Below are positions 41,116 to 50,420 of a stretch of 64,000 bases of DNA, piece by piece. The stretch covers positions 62,001 to 126,000 of the forward strand of contig DAOTUU010000048.1 of NCBI GenBank assembly GCA_034436555.1, written 5' to 3'. The position numbers and the translations under genes are program-made. A model generated the notes under the pieces. It had not been told where the DNA came from. It was given only the letters and a program-made list of their open reading frames with translations, and did not search any database. This DNA comes from JAFMJV01 sp034436555. GTDB taxonomy: Bacteria > Chloroflexota > Limnocylindria > Limnocylindrales > CSP1-4. Within the stretch, counting starts at the first letter, position 1; every line of letters begins with the position of its first letter.

Positions 41116-41475
41116 ATGACCAGCCAGCCACCCGCGACCGATCCGACGACCCCCTTCGTCATCCGCGTCGCCGACGCGCCCCGGGCCAGCCGGTTCCAGG
41201 CGACGATCGACGGTGAGCTGGCGGGGTTCGTGGCGTATGTCCGGCAGCCGGACCGTGTCGTGCTCACCCACACCGAGGTGGCGCCGGCGTTCGAGGGTCG
41301 GGGGGTCGGGTCGGCCCTCGCGAAGGGCGCCCTGGATGCCGTCCGAGCGGAACGTGGACGGGTCGAGGCACGCTGCCCGTTCATCGCCACCTACGTTCGC
41401 CGCCACGCGGAGTTCCGGGACCTCCTCGTGATGCCAGGAACCGGGAGCGAGTCGGACCAGGGGCCCAGCGCCTGA
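41116..41475 (+). CDS. Small GNAT-family N-acetyltransferase (YjdJ/YidJ-like)
   Basis: A 119-aa compact GNAT domain. The acetyl-CoA loop is VAPAFEGRGVGSALAKGALDAVRAERG, followed by VEARCPFIATYVRRHAEFRDLL, the typical end of the YjdJ subgroup, whose Cys may take part in catalysis. N-terminal VADAPRASRFQATIDGELAGFVAYVRQPDRVVLTHTEV forms the beta-sheet. Substrate unknown. TACCTT (41101-41106) lies 9 nt before the ATG. Confidence 0.85.
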   Translation: MTSQPPATDPTTPFVIRVADAPRASRFQATIDGELAGFVAYVRQPDRVVLTHTEVAPAFEGRGVGSALAKGALDAVRAERGRVEARCPFIATYVRRHAEFRDLLVMPGTGSESDQGPSA

Positions 41476-41587
41476 TCGCGTGGTCCACGGGCGATGGGGC
41501 CCCCCGAGGTCCGGCGGGCGGGACCTGGGTCCGGCGGGACCGGGACCGGGACCGGAGATCGGCGCTGCGGCGCCAGGGGTTCGGAGC

Positions 41588-42757
41588 TCAGGCCGGGGCG
41601 CGTGCCGGAGCGGTCCTCGCCTCGGGCAGGGCGTTGGCGGCGTCGATGCCCGGCACGCGCGGTGCCACCGCGGCCGCCACCAGCGCCACGCCCACGATGA
41701 GGGCCAGCGTCGGCGGCAATCCGATGTGGTCGGCGACGAACCCGAAGATGGGCGGCCCAGCCATGAACGCCGTGTACGTCATGGTGAACACAGCGGCGAG
41801 AGACGGTCCGGTGGGCTTGATGTGGCCACCCGCGGAGAAGGCCACCGGGATCGCATTCGCCACGCCGACGCCGCACACGACCAGGCCCGGCAGCGCCAGG
41901 GCCGGCGTCGCCGTCACGAGGATCGCGGACAGCATGATCGCGGTGAGCGCAAGCCCGAGGCGCAGCAGTCGACCCGCCCCCTGGCGCCGATTCACGGCAT
42001 CGCCCGCCAGCCTGCCGACCGTGAGCCCCAGCGCGAAGGCCGTGAACCCGAGCGCGGCCAGACCGGTGTCGACGCCCAGGTCGCGCTGAAGGTAGAGACC
42101 GGCCCAGTCGCCGATGCTGCCCTCCACGATCGCCGCGAGCACTCCCAGGAGGCCCAGCGGCAGCACCGCACGAGAGGGCAGCGACAACCGCGCGCCACCC
42201 TCCGACGACGCCACCGCCCCTTCCCCCAGGGATGGGAACGCGACCAGGGACAGGCACAGCAGCACCACGGTCAGGGCAGACGCGGCGACCAGGGGGGCGA
42301 CACCCATCATCGCCGCGACCGCGACGCTCGCGGCACCCGAGAGCGACCCCAGGCTCCAGCCGGCATGCAGCGACGACAGGATCGGCCTGCCCAGGCGACG
42401 TTCGATGGCCACGCCATGCGCATTCATGGACACGTCCATCACCCCGTTGACCGCACCGAACAGGACCATGCCCAGCGCCAGCGCGGGCAGCGTGGGCGCG
42501 CTCACGGGGAACACCGCGAACAGCGGGAAGATGAGCGACGAACCGATGACCAGGCGCCGGCTCGACACCCGGGTGAGGAGCTGACCGGTCAGCGTCATGG
42601 AGACGAGCGCGCCGCCCGCGGAGCACAGCAGCGCGATGCCGACCTGGGTCTTGCTGGCATCCAGGTGGCCGGCGATCCACGGGATGTTCGCCAACCAGGC
42701 ACCGATCATGGCGCCGTTGGCGACGAAGATGAGGAAGGTGGCGAGACGTGCCGACAT
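41588..42757 (-). CDS. MFS transporter, FucP/YbjJ-like
   Basis: A 389-aa 12-helix transporter. Helix 1 reads SARLATFLIFVANGAMIGAWLANIPWIAGHL, with QVGIALLCSAGGALVSMTLTGQLLTRVSSRRLVIG (motif A) and later VMDVSMNAHGVAIERRLGRPILSSLHAGWSLGSLSG, a block typical of the YbjJ/inner-membrane MFS group. Substrate unknown. The ATG at 42757 is preceded by a CATACT box 8 nt away; the frame is open far upstream, but only antisense to the metalloprotease gene. Confidence 0.88.
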   Translation of the reverse strand: MSARLATFLIFVANGAMIGAWLANIPWIAGHLDASKTQVGIALLCSAGGALVSMTLTGQLLTRVSSRRLVIGSSLIFPLFAVFPVSAPTLPALALGMVLFGAVNGVMDVSMNAHGVAIERRLGRPILSSLHAGWSLGSLSGAASVAVAAMMGVAPLVAASALTVVLLCLSLVAFPSLGEGAVASSEGGARLSLPSRAVLPLGLLGVLAAIVEGSIGDWAGLYLQRDLGVDTGLAALGFTAFALGLTVGRLAGDAVNRRQGAGRLLRLGLALTAIMLSAILVTATPALALPGLVVCGVGVANAIPVAFSAGGHIKPTGPSLAAVFTMTYTAFMAGPPIFGFVADHIGLPPTLALIVGVALVAAAVAPRVPGIDAANALPEARTAPARAPA

Positions 42758-42974
42758 CGAGGGGCAGTATGGCCCGGCGCTCAGCCTCGGGTCCGGGATG
42801 GGTCGGCCGCGGGCGGCAGGGGGATGGCGTGGCGCCGGCCAGTCGGGGGCGGTGCGGTCGGATGGCAGCGCGGTGAATGGCGGGTACCATGGACGGTGCG
42901 CGCCGCGTCCGCTCCGCAGGCCGGGCCGTTCCGACACCGCAGCCCTTTCGGACGCGTCTCGTCTGATCCCCGTC

Positions 42975-43880
42975 ATGAGAGTCCGCCGCATGTCCCGATC
43001 CGCATCGCGCTTCCGCCCGGGGGCCCTCGCCGCCGCCGTGCTGCTGATGGCCGTGGTCGGCGTCGCGGCTCCCGCCGCAGCCGCAGGCCCCCGATCCGCC
43101 CCGCTCATCGACGGCGAGCGGCCGGCACCCGCGCCCATCACGGTCCGGGTGCATGTGCTCCTCGCCCCGGCGCTCACCGGAGATGCCGCCGTGCGACGGA
43201 GCGCGCGCGGCACCACGACCCGCGCGAACGCACTGCGAGACGCATCCACGATCACGGCGCCGGCGGGCGGCGACCCCTGCACCGACCGGGCCTGGAAACC
43301 GCGGCCCGCCAGTCCCGGATTCGTCCGCTGGATCGACGGCATGAGCTGGTCGTTCAACGCCAAGAGCACGCCCAGCGGCCTCCGCAAGGGACCCACCGAG
43401 CGCGCCCTGCAGCGGGCGGCTGCGAACATCACGGGGGCGCACAACGACTGCGGGCGGCCCGATCGTGTGTCCGCCACCACCACCTACCAGGGGCGCACCG
43501 TGCGCCGGGCAGCACCCGCCATCCGGGGGGGTCGGGCCGTGTGCGCGGAGGCGGACGGCGTGAACGTCGTGGGGTTCGGCAAGCTCCGACCGGGCATCGC
43601 GGGACTCACCTGCGTCTGGTCGAGCGGCGACCGCATCATCGAGGCGGACATCAAGCTGGACAAGGATGCCCGGTGGGCGGTGTCGCTCGAGGGGTGCACG
43701 CTGGCCTCGATGGTCGAGGCCGTCGCGACGCACGAGTTCGGGCACGCGTTCGGGCTCGGCCACGTGAGCGAGACCCAGCACGGTCGGCTCACGATGTCCA
43801 TCCAGCTCGACGGCTACTGCCAGCTGAACGAGGCGACCCTCGGTCTGGGCGACCTGCTGGGGCTCGAGGCGCGCTACTGA
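42975..43880 (+). CDS. Secreted matrixin-like zinc metalloprotease
   Basis: A 301-aa exported protein. The signal peptide (PGALAAAVLLMAVVGVAAPAAAA) supports ATG 42975. The zinc motif is HEFGHAFGLGHV (H-E-x-x-H-x-x-G-x-x-H), with a downstream Met (RLTMSIQLDGYCQLNEATLGLGDLLGL) as a candidate Met-turn. Cysteines in pairs (PCTDR, DCGR, VCAEAD, LTCVW, EGCT, GYCQ) may form disulfides. Upstream residues 60-210 include a RWxxGMSWSFN strand region. It would cleave external proteins. TACCAT near 42887 could be its -10, leaving an 80-base leader. Confidence 0.85.
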   Translation: MRVRRMSRSASRFRPGALAAAVLLMAVVGVAAPAAAAGPRSAPLIDGERPAPAPITVRVHVLLAPALTGDAAVRRSARGTTTRANALRDASTITAPAGGDPCTDRAWKPRPASPGFVRWIDGMSWSFNAKSTPSGLRKGPTERALQRAAANITGAHNDCGRPDRVSATTTYQGRTVRRAAPAIRGGRAVCAEADGVNVVGFGKLRPGIAGLTCVWSSGDRIIEADIKLDKDARWAVSLEGCTLASMVEAVATHEFGHAFGLGHVSETQHGRLTMSIQLDGYCQLNEATLGLGDLLGLEARY

Positions 43881-43887
43881 GCATCGG

Positions 43888-43968
43888 CGGGCGGCGCGCC
43901 CGGTCGCACAGCGGCGGCGCGCCCGGTCGCACTGCGGCGGCGCGCCCGGTCGCACTGCGGCGGCGCGG
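43888..43968 (+). repeat. 23-bp tandem repeat, 3.5 copies
   Basis: Copies at 43888-43910, 43911-43933 and 43934-43956 plus a partial copy to 43968 begin 8 bases after the metalloprotease stop codon. Each carries CGCGCCCGGTCGCAC. Confidence 0.85.
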
Positions 43969-44110
43969 TGCGGCGCCTCGGCGCGGCCCTCCGCGTCGGC
44001 GCGACGCACAGACCCGGAGCATGGCACGATGCCCCGGCGGCGCGGTGGATCATCGCCCGGGCAAGAGCGGTCGCACAGCACGAGTGCGCACACAGAAGGA
44101 GCGGGACCGG

Positions 44111-45181
44111 ATGCTGGTCGCGATGTCGGTCGGCGCGACCGAGCAGGAGCTGGAGGGCGTCCGGGCGTTCATCCGCGGCGAGGGCCTGACGCCCCACGAG
44201 AGCCACGGCATGGAGCGGGTCGTCATCGGCGTCGTGGGCAACGTGGGCGCCCGCAAGGAGCGCGTCATGAACCGCCTCCAGTCGCTGCCTGGCGTCGCGT
44301 CCGTGACCGCCATCAGTCGACCCTTCAAGCTCGCGTCTCGGGAGGTGCATCCCCAGGACACGATCGTGCGCGTGGGAGGCGTCGCGGTCGGTGACGGGTC
44401 ACTGACGGTGATGGCCGGCCCATGCTCGGTGGAGACGCGAGAGCAGCTGATGACCACGGCGGATGCGGTCAAGGGTGCCGGCGGCGACATCCTGCGCGGC
44501 GGGGCGTTCAAGCCGCGCACCAGCCCGTACTCCTTCCAGGGCCTGGGCGAGGAGGGCCTGGAGTACCTGTCCGAGGCGCGCGCGCGGACGGGTCTGCCGG
44601 TCATCACGGAGGTCATGGAGGCGCGCGACGTGGATCTCGTCGCGCGCCACGCGGACATCCTCCAGATCGGCACCCGCAACATGCAGAACTTCCCGCTGCT
44701 CACCACGGCCGGCCGGTCCGGCAAGCCGGTGATGCTCAAGCGCGGCCTCTCTGCCACCATCGAGGAGTGGCTGATGTCGGCGGAATACATCCTGTCCACG
44801 GGCAACCCGGACGTGATCCTGTGCGAGCGGGGCATCCGCACGTTCGAGACGTACACCCGCAACACGTTCGACCTGACCGCGGTGCCGCTGCTCCATCACC
44901 TGACCCATCTGCCGGTGGTGGCCGACCCGTCGCACGCCACAGGGAAGCGCTGGCTGGTCCGCCCGATGGCCCTTGCGGCGGTGGCCACGGGCGCGGACGG
45001 GATCATGGTGGAGATCCATCCGAACCCCGACGAGGCCTGGTCGGACGGCGAGCAGAGCCTGACGCTGGAGATGTTCGGTGCCATGGTGCCGGTGCTGCGC
45101 CAGGTCCATGACCAGGTCCGCGGGCTGGGGCAGGACCCGGCACTCGCCGCGGGCATCGGTCGGCGGGGCGCCCGCGCCTGA
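44111..45181 (+). CDS. aroF: 3-deoxy-7-phosphoheptulonate (DAHP) synthase, class I beta with N-terminal ferredoxin-like domain
   Basis: A 356-aa enzyme that condenses phosphoenolpyruvate and erythrose 4-phosphate as the first step of aromatic biosynthesis. The N-terminal 70 residues (LVAMSVGATEQELEGVRAFIRGEGLTPHES...VASVTAISRPFKLASRE) form the ferredoxin-like/ACT-type domain used for feedback control. The barrel has VMAGPCSVETREQL, LRGGAFKPRTSPYSFQGLGEEGL, LQIGTRNMQNFPLL, KPVMLKRGLSATIEEWL, CERGIRTFETYTRNTFDL and VVADPSHATGKR, including the metal and PEP ligands. AAGGAG before 44111 decides the start. Supplies chorismate for pabB. Confidence 0.95.
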   Translation: MLVAMSVGATEQELEGVRAFIRGEGLTPHESHGMERVVIGVVGNVGARKERVMNRLQSLPGVASVTAISRPFKLASREVHPQDTIVRVGGVAVGDGSLTVMAGPCSVETREQLMTTADAVKGAGGDILRGGAFKPRTSPYSFQGLGEEGLEYLSEARARTGLPVITEVMEARDVDLVARHADILQIGTRNMQNFPLLTTAGRSGKPVMLKRGLSATIEEWLMSAEYILSTGNPDVILCERGIRTFETYTRNTFDLTAVPLLHHLTHLPVVADPSHATGKRWLVRPMALAAVATGADGIMVEIHPNPDEAWSDGEQSLTLEMFGAMVPVLRQVHDQVRGLGQDPALAAGIGRRGARA

Positions 45182-45306
45182 CCTGGTCGTCGCCATCCGG
45201 ACCGCCCGATCAGGTGAGCGCCTCTCGGCGTGGGTTCCTGCCACGCCTCCCAGCACCGCGCATGGCCGCCGCTCCGGGACCCCTCGCCGCTGCCACACTC
45301 CGCGCC

Positions 45307-46236
45307 ATGCCGCGCCATCCCGCCACGATCATGGTCAGCTGCGTCGTCCCGTGGACCATCCAGGACGACGTCGACGAGCCTCGCTTCCGGGCGCAGGCGG
45401 ATGCGGCGCTGGACGCGGGCTATCGCCACCTGTACATCTTCGGCACGGCGGGCGAGGGGTACGCCGTGGACACCCGACGCTTCCGCGCGGTGGCCGAGCT
45501 GTTCCGCGACTGCACGTCGGGAGCGGCCATCCGGACGCCGGACGTCCAGGCGATGGTGGGCGTCATCGGCCTTTCCACGGCGACCGTCATCGAGCGCGTG
45601 GCGATCGCACACGAGCTGGGCTTCCGCGCGTTCCAGGTCAGCCTCCCGTGCTGGGACGCGGTGCGCGACCCGGAGGTGGGCACGTTCTTCCGCGAGGTGT
45701 GCGGCGCCTTCCCGGACTCCACCTTCATGCACTACAACACGGCCAGGGCCGGGCGGATCCTGGGCGCCGACGACTACCGCCGGTTCATCGACGATGTGCC
45801 CAACCTCGTGGCGACCAAGACGATGAGCGCGGACATGGGCCTCGTGGGACGGCTCGTCGCCGAGGTCCCGGAGCTCCAGCATTTCGTGACCGAGCCGATG
45901 CTGGGTCACGCCGCCGCCCACGGGGAGTGTTCGCTCCTGGGCACGTTCGGATTGCTTGCGCCGCGCCGATCGTGGGAGATGTTCCAGGCGGCGCGCGACG
46001 GGCGATTCGCCGATGCGGTCGCCATCGGACAGTGGTTCCGGCGCCTCTCCGACGAGGTGTTCGCGCCCGCCATGGTGGACCAGCGCATCGACGGCACATA
46101 CGACAAGGCGATCGTGCGCCTGGGCCCCGTGCCTGACTTCCCGCTCCGGATGCTGTCGCCGTACCGGTGGCTGCGCGAATCCGAGGTGGACGCCTGCCGG
46201 GCGATCCTGGAGGCGCGCTTCCCCGACTGCGCCTGA
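45307..46236 (+). CDS. Dihydrodipicolinate synthase/N-acetylneuraminate lyase family aldolase
   Basis: A 309-aa TIM-barrel aldolase. The family entry motif is LYIFGTAGEGYAVDTRRFRAVAEL (GT[TA]GE), the Tyr is in TFMHYNTARAGRILG and the Schiff-base Lys in NLVATKTMSADMG. These three positions match DapA/NanA enzymes, but IFGTAGEGYAV and the C-terminal half differ, so the substrate (pyruvate plus an aldehyde) is not assignable. GTG 45214 and ATG 45261 lie upstream in frame; ATG 45307 begins the fold directly. It is 125 bases after the DAHP synthase gene. Confidence 0.8.
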   Translation: MPRHPATIMVSCVVPWTIQDDVDEPRFRAQADAALDAGYRHLYIFGTAGEGYAVDTRRFRAVAELFRDCTSGAAIRTPDVQAMVGVIGLSTATVIERVAIAHELGFRAFQVSLPCWDAVRDPEVGTFFREVCGAFPDSTFMHYNTARAGRILGADDYRRFIDDVPNLVATKTMSADMGLVGRLVAEVPELQHFVTEPMLGHAAAHGECSLLGTFGLLAPRRSWEMFQAARDGRFADAVAIGQWFRRLSDEVFAPAMVDQRIDGTYDKAIVRLGPVPDFPLRMLSPYRWLRESEVDACRAILEARFPDCA

Positions 46237-46267
46237 CCGCGCGGCGTCGAGGCCGACTGGCGTCGAA

Positions 46268-46311
46268 GTCATGCGCCGGACGGTGGCGAGGTCATGCGCC
46301 GGACGGTGGCG
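46268..46311 (+). repeat. 21-bp direct repeat at 23-bp period, 2 copies
   Basis: The identical 21-base units at 46268-46288 and 46291-46311 contain GTCATGCGCCGGACGG and start 32 bases after the aldolase stop codon. Confidence 0.8.
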
Positions 46312-46399
46312 CTCGGGCGAGCGCGCTACGCTGTCGCCGCCTGACCGATGGCGGATGGGCGGATGATCGGTCGGAACGACCGAGACACGGAGGAACCTG

Positions 46400-48916
46400 A
46401 TGCGCGCGTGGGTCGATTCTCGGCGGCCGTCCGTCGTCGTCGCGGTGGCACTCCTGGCAATGCTCATCGCCATTCCGCTCGGGGTGCTCGCCCAGACGAC
46501 ATCCTCCACGTTCGTGACCGGATCGGTCACCACCAAGGATCCGGTCACCTTCTCTTCGTCTGCGGTCGCGGTCATCATCCTCGTCGACCGCTCCGCACGT
46601 GGCGAGGGCGCCATCCTGGGGATGCAGCGGAAGACGGACCTGGGCGGAAGCCCGGTGAGCTTCAAGGTGCGCTACGACCCCGCCCGCATCATCAAGGATC
46701 ATGCGTACGTGCTGTTCGCCGCGGTCATCGACGGCGACAAGCGCTGGCAGAACGGTGATGGCGCCCCGGCCATCACCGGTGGACCCACGTCCGGCGTGGA
46801 TGTGCGGGTCAAGAAGGTGAGCGCGACGCCGCCCGCCACGATCGACGGGGAGATCCTGAAGAAGGACAAGTCCGCGCTGTCAGGCAAGGCCGTGGCGCTG
46901 GCCGCGGTGCTGGACCTCGACACCGGGCGGACCGTCACCTGGACGGCGATCACGCCGTCGGGAGACGTGCCCATAGCCTTCTCACTGGGCTATGACCCGG
47001 GCACGGTCGACCAGGGCGGCAACCTGGTCGCGTGGGGTGCGATCGTGGACAAGACGTCCGTGTGGGAGGCGGACGGGGGCTCGCCGCTCCTCGCGGCCGG
47101 GCCGAACCTGTCCGCGGGAAGCATCATGGTGCTGCCCACCGTCCCGCTGCCGGTCGCCCCGTCGCCGACACCGACACCCACGCCGGTGACGATCCCAGGG
47201 GTCAAGAACCTGCCACAGGCGGAGGCGGTGGACGTCATCGAGAGCGCCGACCTGCGCGTGGGCGAGACGACGAAGTCGTTCAACGGCAAGGTCGCCAAGG
47301 GCAACGCCATCAAGACCAAGCCGGAGGCCGGCAACGAGGTGCCGCCGCAGACTGCGCTGACCCTGGTGATCTCCAAGGGGCCGTCGCCCTCGCCCGCTCC
47401 GACCGCGACGCCCAAGCCGACCGCCAAGCCCACGGCGACGCCCAAGCCGACCGCCAAGCCCACGGCCACGCCCAAGCCGACCGCGACGCCCAAGCCGACC
47501 GCCAAGCCCGTGGCTGTGCCCGAGGTGCGCAACCAGCCCGAGGCTGATGCCGTGATCACGATCACCGATGCCGGCCTGCGCGTCGGTGAGCGGCCTCGCT
47601 GGTATCACGACAAGGTGGCGGCCGGGAACGCCATCAAGACCGAGCCCGCAGCCGGCACCATGGTGCCGCCGGGCAGCTCCATCAAACTGTTCATCTCCAA
47701 GGGTCCCGCGCCGACACCGTCGCCATCACCCACGCCGTCCACGGTCAAGGTGCCCGGCGTCAAGGGCATGTCAGAGGCGGACGCGGTCGTCGCGCTGACC
47801 GACGCCGGCCTGCTGATCGGCGAGCGCATCCGACGCACCCATGAGTCGGTATCCACCGGGGATGTCATCAAGACCGATCCGGCGGGCGGCACGCTCGTGC
47901 CCCGGGGCTCCCGGGTGGACCTGTACGTGTCCACGGGTCCCGCAGCAACCCCGACGCCCAAGCCGGTGACGGTGCCCGACGTGCGTGGCATGCCTGAGCC
48001 GGACGCGATCATCGCGCTCACGGACGCGGGCCTCCAGATCGGGCAGCGCTTCCGCGAGGAGGATGGCCTCGTGCCGGTGGGCGAGGTGATCGAGACCGAT
48101 CCCGGAGCGGGCTCCAAGGTGGCACCTGGCACCTTCGTGGACCTCATCGTGTCCAGCGGACCGCGCCCCACGCCGACGCCCGTACCCACGCCCAGCCCGT
48201 CGCCTGCCCCACCGGGGTCGCCCGCACCGTGGCCGCATCCGATCGCGGGGCCGGGTTTCCTGTCGGGCTCGCTGGTCTACCTGGACCAGGATGCGCCCGG
48301 TCCGTTCCGGCGCGTGGTGCTGACACTCCTCGAGGAGGGGCCGTCCGGGTCCCGCGTCGTGCCCTCCTCGCCGTACGTCGCGGAGGGTTCGTCGCCGCTC
48401 GGCTTCGCGATCTCCTTCGACTGGTCGGAGATCGACCCGACGGCGACCTATCGCGTGCTCGCGGCGATCGTCGACGGTGACCAGAGCTGGTACTCGACCG
48501 ACGGTGCCGCCGCGATCACGGGCGGAGCGCCGGTCACGGGCCTGATCGTGCCACTGTTCCAGCGGGGCGACATCCTCGAGGGCCAGGTCTCCGGTGTGAT
48601 CTTGGGCGTGGACTCGGGCCTGTCCGAGGCGGCCGTGCGCGAGGCGTTCCTCGTCCGCGCGGACACGGGAGCGGTGATCGCATTCGACAGCGGGCTGGCC
48701 GATCCGTCCGCGCGTCTCCAGGTGTTCGCCGTGCCGTATCTGCTCGAGGACATCGAGGAGGGTGTGGACTATCTGGTCGTGGCACGCGTCGTCGATGGTC
48801 CCCGCGTGTGGACCGGCCCGGGGGTCCCGGTGATCTCCAACGGCGTGTTCCAGGTGGCGGTGGAGGTGACGCCGGTCGTCGGACCGGCTCCGATGTTGGC
48901 CGAGTCAGACGGCTGA
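46400..48916 (+). CDS. Secreted protein with four PASTA domains flanked by paired YbaY-like domains
   Basis: An 838-aa exported protein. GGAGG lies upstream of the ATG, and a signal helix (VVVAVALLAMLIAIPLGVLA) follows. Two YbaY/YscW-like beta domains occupy about 35-135 and 140-245 (VTGSVTTKDPVTFSSSAVAVIILVD; ISFKVRYDP-type strand). Four PASTA domains lie near 262-328, 371-437, 448-514 and 522-588 (VPGVKNLPQAEAVD, VPEVRNQPEADAVI, VPGVKGMSEADAVV, VPDVRGMPEPDAII), joined by TPKPTAKP linkers. Two more YbaY-like domains (about 614-715 and 716-825) close the chain. PASTA domains bind peptidoglycan in kinases and PBPs, but no kinase or transpeptidase is present. TACGCT near 46325 may be the promoter. 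Confidence 0.85.
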   Translation: MRAWVDSRRPSVVVAVALLAMLIAIPLGVLAQTTSSTFVTGSVTTKDPVTFSSSAVAVIILVDRSARGEGAILGMQRKTDLGGSPVSFKVRYDPARIIKDHAYVLFAAVIDGDKRWQNGDGAPAITGGPTSGVDVRVKKVSATPPATIDGEILKKDKSALSGKAVALAAVLDLDTGRTVTWTAITPSGDVPIAFSLGYDPGTVDQGGNLVAWGAIVDKTSVWEADGGSPLLAAGPNLSAGSIMVLPTVPLPVAPSPTPTPTPVTIPGVKNLPQAEAVDVIESADLRVGETTKSFNGKVAKGNAIKTKPEAGNEVPPQTALTLVISKGPSPSPAPTATPKPTAKPTATPKPTAKPTATPKPTATPKPTAKPVAVPEVRNQPEADAVITITDAGLRVGERPRWYHDKVAAGNAIKTEPAAGTMVPPGSSIKLFISKGPAPTPSPSPTPSTVKVPGVKGMSEADAVVALTDAGLLIGERIRRTHESVSTGDVIKTDPAGGTLVPRGSRVDLYVSTGPAATPTPKPVTVPDVRGMPEPDAIIALTDAGLQIGQRFREEDGLVPVGEVIETDPGAGSKVAPGTFVDLIVSSGPRPTPTPVPTPSPSPAPPGSPAPWPHPIAGPGFLSGSLVYLDQDAPGPFRRVVLTLLEEGPSGSRVVPSSPYVAEGSSPLGFAISFDWSEIDPTATYRVLAAIVDGDQSWYSTDGAAAITGGAPVTGLIVPLFQRGDILEGQVSGVILGVDSGLSEAAVREAFLVRADTGAVIAFDSGLADPSARLQVFAVPYLLEDIEEGVDYLVVARVVDGPRVWTGPGVPVISNGVFQVAVEVTPVVGPAPMLAESDG

Positions 48917-49075
48917 GGGGCCCTGAGCATCTCCCGGCGCAGGGGGATCCCCAGCCCATGGCTGGTGCAGCCGCGCTCCAGCCATGGATGACGAGCACGA
49001 TCCGGGCACCGGGACCCTGTCGACCTGCCCGCCGACCCGAACACCCGGGTGGCCGCCGGCAGACGTCCGGGGCCG

Positions 49076-49153
49076 GCCCGCCGAGCATCGGGCGCCCGGC
49101 CGCCGAGCATCGGGCGCCTGGCCGCCGGGCATCGGGCGCCTGGCCGCCGAGCG
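49076..49153 (+). repeat. 22-bp tandem repeat, 3.5 copies
   Basis: Copies at 49076-49097, 49098-49119 and 49120-49141 and a partial to 49153 share CCGCCGAGCATCGGGCGCC-type sequence with 2-3 substitutions per copy. Confidence 0.8.
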
Positions 49154-49191
49154 GACACAATCGACATGCCCCGGGCCAGCGCGTCCGTTCC

Positions 49192-49250
49192 GGGCCCCTC
49201 AGCGGCCCGGATTGCACCGAGCGTGTCCGGATGGGCCCCTCAGCGGCCCG
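49192..49250 (+). repeat. 18-bp direct repeat, 41-bp period
   Basis: GGGCCCCTCAGCGGCCCG occurs exactly at 49192-49209 and 49233-49250. Confidence 0.8.
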
Positions 49251-49529
49251 ACCTGACGGGATCGGGTCCGGGTGCGCCGGTCATGGCCGCTGGGCGGACA
49301 CCGCTGCGCGACTCCGCGCGGGCCGGACCCGGCGGGCGGCCCGATTTGTTCACAGCCTATGAGCGGAGTGACGCGGGCCCGCCCGGGCCGGGTTTGCCCG
49401 CCCGGTCCCGGCCTAGCGTGTGTCCGCGGCCGCACCGTGGCGCTGCGCCATCAGAGACCCGGCGAGGCAAGGGACGGGACGCGACCGCACGCCTGGCAGC
49501 AACGATCGCGCCCGCGGAAGCCGCCGAGC

Positions 49530-50420
49530 TCAGCCCTCGGCGACGAGTGGCGTCACGAGCCGTCCCAGGCCCTCCACCTCCACCTCGACCACGTCGCCGC
49601 CCTTGAGCCAGACCGGCTCCTTCATCCCGGCGATGACGCCCGCGGGCGTCCCCGTGATGAGGATGTCGCCGGGCACCAGGGTGAAGTGATGCGAGCAGTA
49701 GGACACCAGCTCCGCCACCGGGAAGATCATGTCACTGGTGTTCGAGTCCTGGCGCAGCTCACCGTTGAGCCAGGTGCGCAGTCGAAGCGCCTGCGGGTCG
49801 GGCACCTCGTCCGTGGTGACCAGGTCTGGCCCGATGGGCAGAAACCCATCGAGGGTCTTGCCGAGCATCCACTGGGCCGTCCGGAACTGGAGGTCACGGG
49901 CGGACAGGTCGTTGGAGGTGGCATACCCCCACACATGCGACAGCGCATCCTCGACCGACACGCCGGATGCCCGGGCGCCGATGACCACGGCGAGCTCGAC
50001 CTCGTAATCGGCCTTCGAGGTGACCCGCGGGATGGTCACCGTCTCACCGGGGCCTGCCAGCGCGTTCGGGAACTTGTTGAACACGATCGGGAACTCCGGG
50101 ATGGCCATCCCGGATTCCTCGGCGTGTCTCCGGTAGTTGAGCCCGATCGCGACGATCTTCGATGGAGCCGGGATCACCGGCCCGAGGACGATGTCCCCCG
50201 GAGCGACCAACGAGCCAGCCACGGATTCCGCTGACTCGACCAGCGCGCGCAGCGCGATCATCCCATCGAGCCCGTGCTCCATCACCGCGGCCGGCGTGGG
50301 TGCCCAGTCCGCGACCGGGGCCGCGGCATGGACCGCGAGCAGGTCCACGATCCGGTCCTGGGCGCGAACGCCGGTGCGCCATGGAGCGCCGGATCGCCGG
50401 GAGAAGGTGACGAGACGCAT
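49530..50420 (-). CDS. Fumarylacetoacetate hydrolase family protein
   Basis: A 296-aa FAH-fold enzyme. Family features are KIVAIGLNYRRHAEESG, PIVFNKFPNALAGPGETV, the metal-binding Glu in KADYEVELAVVIG, GYATSNDLSARDLQFRTAQWMLGKTLDGFLPIGPDL and ITGTPAGVIAGMKEPVWLKGGDVVEVEVEGLG. Members hydrolyse or decarboxylate acylpyruvates and related dioxo acids. AGGAG 8 nt before the ATG supports 50420. It diverges from the sugar ABC operon, so it may handle a catabolic product of that sugar (for example a 2-keto-3-deoxy acid); that is inference. Confidence 0.9.
   Translation of the reverse strand: MRLVTFSRRSGAPWRTGVRAQDRIVDLLAVHAAAPVADWAPTPAAVMEHGLDGMIALRALVESAESVAGSLVAPGDIVLGPVIPAPSKIVAIGLNYRRHAEESGMAIPEFPIVFNKFPNALAGPGETVTIPRVTSKADYEVELAVVIGARASGVSVEDALSHVWGYATSNDLSARDLQFRTAQWMLGKTLDGFLPIGPDLVTTDEVPDPQALRLRTWLNGELRQDSNTSDMIFPVAELVSYCSHHFTLVPGDILITGTPAGVIAGMKEPVWLKGGDVVEVEVEGLGRLVTPLVAEG

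Larger units (their letters stand above)
48917..49529. other. 613-base gap: minisatellites, no gene seen
   Basis: Between the PASTA protein and the FAH gene (convergent) the sequence is G+C-rich with two repeat sets: a 22-bp tandem array (49076-49153) and an 18-bp direct repeat (49192-49250). Open frames here are repeat-derived and lack start signals. I found no RNA gene. Confidence 0.6.

Noticed and set aside
41480..44110. 877-codon extension upstream of DAHP synthase
   Set aside because: It runs antisense to the MFS gene and through the protease region; AAGGAG and the conserved N-terminal domain place the start at 44111.
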